Assembly: GCF_014640815.1 (NCBI RefSeq)
Contig: NZ_BMHM01000005.1
Span: forward strand, 242,702 to 306,701
DNA from: Vreelandella lutescens
GTDB taxonomy: Bacteria > Pseudomonadota > Gammaproteobacteria > Pseudomonadales > Halomonadaceae
DNA length: 64,000 nt
Direction: 5' to 3'
Under the pieces are notes generated by a model, which was not told where the DNA came from, ran no database searches, and was given only the letters and a program-made list of their open reading frames with translations. This document shows, one piece after another, positions 57,939 to 64,000 of this stretch (positions within the stretch are counted from its first letter, which is position 1; every line of letters starts with the position of its first letter). The position numbers and the translations under genes are program-made.

Positions 57939-59477
57939 TTAAAGGTTAATAATCGTCTGCAGGAGCTCATCCTGGGTGCTAATGGTATTCGAGTTCGCCT
58001 GATAAGCACGCTGAGCAACAATGGTATCTACAAGCTCTTTAGCCAACTCAACGTTTGAAGCTTCAATGGCTCCAGCTTGAATTGCTCCGAAACGGCCTGT
58101 TCCTGGCACACCTAAGTTCGCCAAGCCAGAACTGTTCGTTGCTGCCCACAGGTTATTACCTAGCGGCTCAAGACCTTCGTTATTACGGAAGCTAGCCAGA
58201 GAAATCTGACCGGCAGGACGAGACTGATCATTGGTGAAGTTACGTACAATGACACCATCTTCCGTCACGGTAATACCTGCCAGCGAGCCAGACGTATAAC
58301 CATCCTGATTCAATTCATTTTGCTGGGAGGCATTTGCAAACTGCGAACTGCCAGCGAAATTAAATTCAAATGTAAATGGATCGGTAGCACCCTGAACACC
58401 AGGGATAGTAATATTGGTTGTATTACCACTAAAGACTGCGGCACCATCTGTAATGAATGGGTTCCCTCCACCAGCTGGCGCACCAGTACCTGTCACTGCA
58501 TTACCACCTAAGGCATTATTAGTGCGCGTTAGGGTCTGACCATCTCCAGCACTTTGAAACACAAAATCATTAGACACACGCGTCACACCCAAAACAGCGC
58601 TATCGGCTAACGCCTCAAAATCACTACCTTGTTGTGGTGCAACGCCAGCAGCTACTACATCGGATTTTGTTAAAAGCTGACCATTCGAATTAAAATTAAG
58701 CAAAAAAGCTTGCGGTGTGAACTGGTTGTCCGCTGTGCTTTCACCTTGAATTTGACCATTAACTGCTATTGTTGAGAGCCATGTATTATCATTAATCTTC
58801 TCAAAGTAGGTAGTCACTTGGCTAGCATTACCTAAAGAGTCGAATACTGTATAGTTATTGCTAAAGTGATAGTTGACGTCTAGGTTTTCTACTTCCCCTG
58901 CAGAGTCATTAATACGGAAGCTGGCACGAGACAATTCTTCGCCTGGCCGTACGCGTGCATCTAGGTTGTAGATACCATTCACCTCTGATGTTTGGCGAGC
59001 AGGCAAATCATCTGCCGGCACTTGCAGCACCTGAGGAGCCCCTCCCACTACGATATCAGTGAACGGAAAAGGCAAAGACTCGCCTAACCTTACTGCTTCC
59101 TGATCAACGTTTTCATCTAGGCCATAGCCAGTTAACCGATCACCTTGGGCATTCACAATGAAACCATCGGCCGTTAAGCTGAACTCACCATTACGCGAGT
59201 AGCCCACTTCACCTGAAGGACGCTCAAGACGGTAAAAACCATCGCCGGCTACGGCTAAATCTAAGTTACGTCCAGTATTCTCAATACTTCCCTGAGTAAA
59301 GTCTTGGCGCGAATCGGAAACGCGCACCCCAATTCCTTGTGAGGCAGCAAATACATCGGCAAAGCGTACGCTTGAGCTCTTATAGCCAACTGTCTGGGAG
59401 TTAGCAATATTGTTCCCTGCAACATTTAGCTTTTCTGCTTGAGCGTTAATACCAGAAATGGCGGTAGTGAAAGACAT
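57939..59477 (-). CDS. flgE: Flagellar hook protein FlgE
   Basis: The 512-residue hook subunit begins MSFTTAISGINAQAEKLN with NNIANSQTVGYK and ends ASNVELAKELVDTIVAQRAY. It is longer than E. coli FlgE (402); the extra part lies in the middle, in an AT-rich stretch (58.3-58.9 kb) that would be the outer D2/D3 domains. Confidence 0.96.
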   Translation of the reverse strand: MSFTTAISGINAQAEKLNVAGNNIANSQTVGYKSSSVRFADVFAASQGIGVRVSDSRQDFTQGSIENTGRNLDLAVAGDGFYRLERPSGEVGYSRNGEFSLTADGFIVNAQGDRLTGYGLDENVDQEAVRLGESLPFPFTDIVVGGAPQVLQVPADDLPARQTSEVNGIYNLDARVRPGEELSRASFRINDSAGEVENLDVNYHFSNNYTVFDSLGNASQVTTYFEKINDNTWLSTIAVNGQIQGESTADNQFTPQAFLLNFNSNGQLLTKSDVVAAGVAPQQGSDFEALADSAVLGVTRVSNDFVFQSAGDGQTLTRTNNALGGNAVTGTGAPAGGGNPFITDGAAVFSGNTTNITIPGVQGATDPFTFEFNFAGSSQFANASQQNELNQDGYTSGSLAGITVTEDGVIVRNFTNDQSRPAGQISLASFRNNEGLEPLGNNLWAATNSSGLANLGVPGTGRFGAIQAGAIEASNVELAKELVDTIVAQRAYQANSNTISTQDELLQTIINL

Positions 59478-59498
59478 AATGTGTCCTCAAAAAAATGG

Positions 59499-60188
59499 TT
59501 AAAGAATTTGTTTCACTTGGTCAATAGAGACTTGACCAAAAATAGCACCAAGATCTAAACGAACATCACTACCGCCCGTTCCTGGGGTAACACCTTGCAC
59601 TAGCGCATAATTAAGGGGGCGAGCCTCAAGGAGCTCACCCTCGGAATCAGTTGCTTTGAAATTTACTCGATAAGCTCCAGCTGGGACAGATTCACCACCG
59701 TTGGTAATCCCACCCCAACTAAACGATTCTACGCCTGCAGCTACACGGCCTAGGTTGTTGGTATAAACCACCTCACCCGCTTGACTAGTCACAGTGACCT
59801 CAACCTTCTCGGCAGGAGAGTCTAGTTCAATACCAAACGGGGTGGCGTAAGAACCATTTTCAGGATCGACACTAACCATCACGTTATTACCTGGTACCAA
59901 TACAGCTTTATCGATCAACCCAGCTGCCTGGAGCGTTTGCGCTGCGTCCATTTGCTGGGTAATGCCTTTCAGCGTTGTGTTTAACTCTTCAATCCCGCTG
60001 ACAGTGTTAATTTGAGCAAGCTGGGATGTCATTTCCGCATTTTCCATTGGGTTCAATGGATCTTGATTCTGTAATTGCGTAATTAATAATGTCAAAAAAC
60101 TTTCACGCAGCTCCTGAGACTGCCTCGGCGTTGTACCACTCGTACTACTACCATTCACTGTACTAATGACACTGGTATCAATATTCAT
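59499..60188 (-). CDS. flgD: Hook-capping protein FlgD
   Basis: FlgD caps the growing hook. The 229-residue protein has the family N-terminal segment FLTLLITQLQNQDPLNPMEN then MTSQLAQINTVSGIEELN, and a C-terminal beta domain. Three bases separate it from flgC. Confidence 0.95.
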   Translation of the reverse strand: MNIDTSVISTVNGSSTSGTTPRQSQELRESFLTLLITQLQNQDPLNPMENAEMTSQLAQINTVSGIEELNTTLKGITQQMDAAQTLQAAGLIDKAVLVPGNNVMVSVDPENGSYATPFGIELDSPAEKVEVTVTSQAGEVVYTNNLGRVAAGVESFSWGGITNGGESVPAGAYRVNFKATDSEGELLEARPLNYALVQGVTPGTGGSDVRLDLGAIFGQVSIDQVKQIL

Positions 60189-60190
60189 CG

Positions 60191-60601
60191 TTAGCCCTCA
60201 CCGAGCGATAGCGTTTGAACCATCATTTGCTTGGTTGTATTAAAGACTTCTACGCTGGCCTGATAAGAGCGTGACGCTGAAATCATATTGACCATTTCGT
60301 GCACCGGCTCGACGTTGGGTTTGGCAACGTAGCCCTCTTCGTCAGCAGCGGGATGATTCGGCATATACTCCAAGCGCAGCGGCGAATCATCCTCAACAAT
60401 TTCTGTGACTCGAACGCCTCCCACGCCATAACGGTTAGTCTGGGCTTGGGTTTCAAACATGACATGCTTTGCGCGATAGGTTTCGCCGTCAGGCCCAGCA
60501 ACGCTATCGGCATTCGCCATGTTGCTCGCCGTTACGTTCATTCGCTGCGCCTGGGCGCTCATGGCAGAGCCGGCAATATCAAACGCTGAAAACATCGACA
60601 T
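60191..60601 (-). CDS. flgC: Proximal rod protein FlgC
   Basis: A 136-residue rod protein: FDIAGSAMSAQAQRMNVTAS, NMANADSV, and C-terminal VEPVHEMVNMISASRSYQAS. Standard flgBCD order. Confidence 0.96.
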   Translation of the reverse strand: MSMFSAFDIAGSAMSAQAQRMNVTASNMANADSVAGPDGETYRAKHVMFETQAQTNRYGVGGVRVTEIVEDDSPLRLEYMPNHPAADEEGYVAKPNVEPVHEMVNMISASRSYQASVEVFNTTKQMMVQTLSLGEG

Positions 60602-60626
60602 AGCTTATTCTTCTCCTATTACTAGG

Positions 60627-61055
60627 TTATTCAGGCTGCATCGCATTTTTCAGACCTTGAATACGACTGTTCATAATGGTGAGCGCGGCTTGGTAGCGCA
60701 CAGCGTTGTCGGCGAACTGTGTCCGCTCTCGATCCATATCGACAGTATTACCGTCTAGGCTCGGCTGATCTGGGATCCGATACAGCAAATCTGCATTTCC
60801 CGCCCCACGCCAGGCAGGCCCTTCTCCCGCCAAATGACTGTCAGAAGTACGCGCTAACGCTAGGCCACCGCCTTGCTGCTGAGTTTGGCCGCCGTCCACG
60901 GCTTTCTTTAACTCGCTGGCAAAGTCAATGTCCCGCGCTTTATAGTTAGGCGTGTCTGCATTGGCGATGTTGGCGGCCAACACTTGATGTCGTTGCTGCC
61001 GCAACCCTAGCGCCTGCTGGTGAAAGTTAAAGGCAGATTCAAGCTGATCAATCAT
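60627..61055 (-). CDS. flgB: Proximal rod protein FlgB
   Basis: A 142-residue rod protein with RQQRHQVLAANIANADTPNY and the usual short C-terminus. The open frame starts 25 codons earlier, but MIDQLESAFNFHQQ at 61055 is the family start. First gene of the flgBCDEFGHIJ run, divergent from flgA. Confidence 0.94.
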   Translation of the reverse strand: MIDQLESAFNFHQQALGLRQQRHQVLAANIANADTPNYKARDIDFASELKKAVDGGQTQQQGGGLALARTSDSHLAGEGPAWRGAGNADLLYRIPDQPSLDGNTVDMDRERTQFADNAVRYQAALTIMNSRIQGLKNAMQPE

Positions 61056-61249
61056 GCCGACCCTCGCTCGCTGTGAGGCAAAAATAAATCGGAAATTGTT
61101 GATGATGAATAATATGCTCGCTCCTTTCACCTTAAAGCATGGAACAGCTACTGTTTACACCAGCATTTCCGATGATGCGTAGGGTGCTTTTGCATTACAC
61201 TGCCGTGCTGATGTTTATCATCTGTTCTTCTAAACTGAGCGATTTTTCC

Positions 61250-61966
61250 ATGCGCCACTTGCTGCACGTTGCTGCACGCTGCTCAGCAGTTTTTTACTCC
61301 TTGTTAGTCCTTTTATTTCTAGGCGCCGCTCAGCCGCTGTGGGCACAAACGACCGACCAAGCGCTGGTTGACGCCGTTCAGCAATTTCTCTATCAGGAAA
61401 CGCAAGCGCTGGGGCAAGAAGTGGTGATTGATATCGCACCACCCTCTCCACATTTGCCAGCTTGCCTACACCCTAGCCCCTTCTTACCCAATGCGAACCA
61501 AGCACCCATTGGACGCGTCTCCGTAGGGGTCCGATGTGGTGAGGCAGGACGCCAAACTCGCTATCTACAAGCTCAAGTGGACGTCATTGGTCGCTATATC
61601 GTGGCTAGTCAAGATATCGAGCGCGGCACGCTGATAACGGCAGCGATGCTGACCCAGCGAGAAGGTAATTTAAGCGATTTATCTTCCCAAGCTCTGACGA
61701 ATGAAGATGACGTGATTGGTAACGTTGCTCAACGCCCCATCCGTAGTGGCAGCACCTTTCAAGCGCACTTTTTGCAAGCTCCAAGCCTTGTGGAACGCGG
61801 ACAGCGCGTGACGGTCATAGCTGAAGGCGCGGGATTTCGTGTTTCTCGAGAAGGTGAAGCGCTGGAAGATGGCGCGCAAGGTCAAACTATACGGGTACGT
61901 TTTGGCCCACGAGAAATCATGAATGCTCGGGTGATCAACCGAGGCACATTAGTGGTGGATTTTTAG
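61250..61966 (+). CDS. flgA: P-ring assembly chaperone FlgA
   Basis: FlgA is a periplasmic chaperone for FlgI. From ATG 61250 the product is 238 residues with a signal peptide (VFYSLLVLLFLGAAQPLWAQ) and an SAF-type C-domain: RYIVASQDIERGTLITAAML and MNARVINRGTLVVDF. The open frame starts at 61139, but that start would bury the signal peptide 60 residues in. Confidence 0.9.
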   Translation: MRHLLHVAARCSAVFYSLLVLLFLGAAQPLWAQTTDQALVDAVQQFLYQETQALGQEVVIDIAPPSPHLPACLHPSPFLPNANQAPIGRVSVGVRCGEAGRQTRYLQAQVDVIGRYIVASQDIERGTLITAAMLTQREGNLSDLSSQALTNEDDVIGNVAQRPIRSGSTFQAHFLQAPSLVERGQRVTVIAEGAGFRVSREGEALEDGAQGQTIRVRFGPREIMNARVINRGTLVVDF

Positions 61967-61975
61967 CCTATCGCC

Positions 61976-62002
61976 TAAAGTCTTTATAAATAAGGCCGAT
62001 AA
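61976..62002 (+). promoter_or_regulatory. Sigma-28 (FliA) promoter of flgMN
   Basis: TAAAGTCT, 11 bases, GCCGATAA: the -10 half is perfect and one base differs in the -35 half. It lies 50 bp before flgM, so FliA controls its own anti-sigma factor. Confidence 0.85.
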
Positions 62003-62051
62003 AGAGTAATACAGCGCGCGGCGCCCCAACGTTGACGATGAGGCCAACAAC

Positions 62052-62318
62052 GTGAAAATTGACAACCTAAATCCGCTGCTTCGCAATACTCCCGCGCAGC
62101 AGCGTGATGATGCACCCAAGGTCGGTGGAGCCAAGCCACTGGAAACGGGCAATAATACCCGTGAGGCGACCCAACTCAGCCAATCCAGTATCGATAGCAG
62201 CCAGGATATCGATATGGCTAAGGTACAAGAAATTCGCGATGCTATTCGCGAAGGACGTCTTGAGGTACGTGCCGACCGTATTGCGGATGGCCTAATTGCC
62301 AACTTGAAAGATCTGTAA
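62052..62318 (+). CDS. flgM: Anti-sigma-28 factor FlgM
   Basis: An 88-residue protein: MKIDNLNPLLRNT at the start and the FliA-binding helices near the end (KVQEIRDAIREGRLEVRADR). Exported once the hook is complete, freeing FliA. GTG start with GAGG eight bases before it. Confidence 0.93.
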   Translation: MKIDNLNPLLRNTPAQQRDDAPKVGGAKPLETGNNTREATQLSQSSIDSSQDIDMAKVQEIRDAIREGRLEVRADRIADGLIANLKDL

Positions 62319-62326
62319 ATCCTATT

Positions 62327-62776
62327 ATGAGCCTATCACGTCTACTTTCTAGCCAGTTGCAGCGCCTTGAAGACTTAGTTGCCCTGCTTTCCGATGAGCA
62401 AGAGCAGCTGACGAAAGGTAGTATTGATGGCGATGCATTAACCGCTATTGCCAGCAAGAAGCAGGCGTTGCTAGAAGAGCTTGAACGCATGGAAGTTTTA
62501 CGCCGTGGCGTGCAAGCTAAACTTGGCTATCCTGAAGGGGCTCCTGGTGCGAAGCAGGCAGCCACAGACGCGGATTGTCTCTCTACCTGGGAAAGCCTGC
62601 TGGAAAAAAGCGAGCGCGTCTCAAGGATGAATGCATTGACGGGACAAATGCTATCGCTACGCATGAAGCATAACCAAGAAATGCTGGATTATATTCGACA
62701 GATCGCTGAAAAAACGCTCTACAAACCCAATGGTCGTAATAGCGCCCAACCAGGTCGCATTAACGCCTCAGCCTAG
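62327..62776 (+). CDS. flgN: Flagellar chaperone FlgN
   Basis: A 149-residue helical protein, eight bases after flgM. FlgN is the export chaperone of FlgK and FlgL. The leading helix (LLSSQLQRLEDLVALLSDEQ) and C-terminal region NALTGQMLSLRMKHNQEML fit the family; weak ribosome site, so probably coupled to flgM. Confidence 0.88.
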   Translation: MSLSRLLSSQLQRLEDLVALLSDEQEQLTKGSIDGDALTAIASKKQALLEELERMEVLRRGVQAKLGYPEGAPGAKQAATDADCLSTWESLLEKSERVSRMNALTGQMLSLRMKHNQEMLDYIRQIAEKTLYKPNGRNSAQPGRINASA

Positions 62777-62846
62777 CAAGCAATCATAGACAAATACTAT
62801 ACAAAGAGCTTCAATGAGAACAATCCCGTTCACCATTGGAGTTTTT

Positions 62847-63587
62847 ATGCTGCCCCATCTCCCAGAAAATTTTACAGCTGTCGTCATAGGCGCTCATGGT
62901 GGAATTGGCCATGCCGTGCTGCAAAGGCTGCTATCGGACTCCCAGGCAGGACATGTCATTGCGGTAAGCCGCTCCCCCGTCACCTTTAAGCACCCGAAGC
63001 TCGACGCCGTAACAGCTGATATTACAACAACTACAGGGCGCAACACGCTGAGTGAAATGCTAAATGGACGCCCTGTGCATTTACTTTTTAATGCCATAGG
63101 GGTGCTGCATGATGAATCTCAAGGTGTGCAGCCGGAAAAGCGTTTAGAGCAGCTCGATGAAGACTCCTTTGCCCAAGTGATGCATATCAATGCGGCAGCC
63201 CCTGCGCTCCTACTTGCCGCCATCAAGCCTTCGCTACAAGGCAAGCACCCTACTATTATTGCCAGCCTGTCGGCTCGTGTAGGATCGATCACGGATAACG
63301 GATATGGCGGCTGGTATAGCTACCGCGCCAGTAAAGCTGCGCATAACATGCTGATGAAAACGGCAGCTATTGAGCTGACTAGGCTCAATAAGCAGTCAAT
63401 CGTGCTGTGCCTACACCCTGGCACTACAGACACCGCCCTTTCCAAGCCTTTTCAAGCTCGCGTTCCCACCGAAAAGCTATTCACCCCCGAGTTTGTTGCG
63501 GCACAGCTCCTAGAGGTGATGGCTAAGCGCACACCCAACGATACAGGAAGCTTCTGGGACTGGGCAGGCGAACCGATCCCTTGGTAA
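62847..63587 (+). CDS. Short-chain dehydrogenase/reductase
   Basis: A 246-residue SDR enzyme. The cofactor loop is VVIGAHGGIGHAV, the NAG-type motif is LLFNAIGVL, a serine lies in ASLSARVG, and the catalytic pair is in YRASK. It resembles the CsgA (C-factor) branch of SDRs; the substrate is unknown. ATG 62847 follows GGAG; an upstream ATG at 62814 does not. Not evidently part of the flagellar system. Confidence 0.88.
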   Translation: MLPHLPENFTAVVIGAHGGIGHAVLQRLLSDSQAGHVIAVSRSPVTFKHPKLDAVTADITTTTGRNTLSEMLNGRPVHLLFNAIGVLHDESQGVQPEKRLEQLDEDSFAQVMHINAAAPALLLAAIKPSLQGKHPTIIASLSARVGSITDNGYGGWYSYRASKAAHNMLMKTAAIELTRLNKQSIVLCLHPGTTDTALSKPFQARVPTEKLFTPEFVAAQLLEVMAKRTPNDTGSFWDWAGEPIPW

Positions 63588-63599
63588 ACGCCTAACAAA

Positions 63600-63628
63600 A
63601 AGCCCCGTGCAGGCTATGCACGGGGCTT
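63600..63628. terminator. Strong hairpin terminator after the SDR gene
   Basis: A perfect 12-bp stem (AAGCCCCGTGCA / TGCACGGGGCTT) with a GGCTA loop. On the minus strand it is followed by TTTTTG, making a good leftward terminator; for the rightward SDR gene the T-run is poor. Confidence 0.75.
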
Positions 63629-63666
63629 GGGCTTGAACGCGGTGGCGCACTTATCAAGCGCGCAAC

Positions 63667-63692
63667 AAAAAACCCAGCCGATTGGCTGGGTT
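63667..63692 (-). terminator. Terminator of the rRNA operon
   Basis: AACCCAGCC / GGCTGGGTT stem with a four-base loop, followed on the minus strand by a six-T run. It lies 15 bp beyond the 5S 3' end, reading leftward. Confidence 0.85.
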
Positions 63693-63706
63693 CTTTGCGG
63701 TATAAG

Positions 63707-63824
63707 TGCCTGACGATGACCTACTCTCGCATGGGGAGACCCCACACTACCATCGGCGCTAAGCGGTTTCACTTCTGAGTTCGGCAAGGGATCAGGTGGT
63801 TCACGCGTGCTATGGTCGTCAGGC
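63707..63824 (-). rRNA. rrf: 5S ribosomal RNA
   Basis: The minus strand reads GCCTGACGACCATAGC at the 5' end, then CCGAACTCAGAAGTGAAAC, GCGCCGATGGTAGTGTGGGG and GCGAGAGTAGGTCATCGTCA near the 3' end. The terminal GCCTGACGA and TCGTCAGGC pair as helix I. Ends may be off by one or two bases. Confidence 0.95.
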
Positions 63825-63974
63825 GTAACGAGTAATGCATATCATGCTGAATCGTGTAACGTGTTGTGTGATCGTCTCTTGTCAGCAAGCGCCTGGGCTT
63901 GCTGCTGCGTATCCGGCTCTCTGAGTGCGTTCACACTCCTCGTTATTACTGCGACCAGACCCCTTGGGTGTTAT

Positions 63975-64000
63975 AGGGTCAAGCCTCACGGGCCATTAGT
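63975..64000 (-). rRNA. rrl: 23S ribosomal RNA, 3' end fragment
   Basis: The last bases on the minus strand, ACTAATGGCCCGTGAGGCTT and onward to about GACCCT, match the 3' end of bacterial 23S rRNA. The rest of the gene lies beyond the window. The 150 bp between it and 5S hold no tRNA that I can see. Confidence 0.82.

Noticed and set aside
63825..63974. tRNA in the 23S-5S spacer
   Set aside because: No cloverleaf, TTC-loop or CCA-end pattern seen on either strand.
1..64000. CRISPR arrays, insertion sequences, prophage or attachment sites
   Set aside because: No regularly spaced repeats, transposase-like frames or phage genes; coding is continuous and functionally coherent.

Overview
The window comes from a gammaproteobacterium of the Halomonadaceae (Halomonas-like). 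I infer this from gene order and protein character: uvrA divergent from an MFS transporter, a split class II ribonucleotide reductase (nrdJa/nrdJb), and a single huge flagellar and chemotaxis cluster that combines FlhDC, FlhE and CheZ with FlhF and an early-placed fliA. This is family-level reasoning, not a database match.

Layout. 1-7.7 kb holds housekeeping genes: the start of an MFS transporter, uvrA, a Crp/Fnr-type regulator, nrdJb-nrdJa and a small secreted protein. 7.7-31.8 kb is one long leftward array. In transcription order it reads motA-motB-cheA-cheW-receptor-receptor(PAS)-cheR-cheB-receptor-cheY-cheZ-flhB-flhA-flhF-(unknown)-flhE-fliA-second stator pair-phytochrome/GGDEF. 32.0-37.1 kb, also leftward, holds YcgR/HD-GYP fusion, fliS-fliT-(second fliK)-(FlhB C-domain protein) and flhD-flhC. 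37.3-50.4 kb has flaG, then fliE (leftward) divergent from fliF-G-H-I-J-K and fliL-M-N-O-P-Q-R. 50.4-61.1 kb is leftward flgB-C-D-E-F-G-H-I-J followed by flgK-flgL. 61.2-62.8 kb has flgA, flgM and flgN rightward. The right end has an SDR gene, terminators, and the 3' end of a leftward rRNA operon (23S end, 5S).

How it works together. FlhDC would start the cascade. FliA and its anti-sigma factor FlgM are both present, and four good sigma-28 promoters can be read directly: before flaG, fliS, flgK and flgM. The full export gate, rod, hook, C-ring, two stator pairs, three chemoreceptors and a complete CheAWRBYZ set are encoded. No flagellin (fliC) or cap (fliD) gene lies in the window.

The least ordinary parts are: a YcgR-PilZ protein fused to a degenerate HD-GYP domain; a phytochrome-like diguanylate cyclase lacking both usual bilin cysteines and encoded just behind a second stator pair; an FlhF with about 350 extra C-terminal residues and an unrecognised 199-residue partner in place of FlhG; and a late operon holding a second FliK and a free FlhB C-domain.
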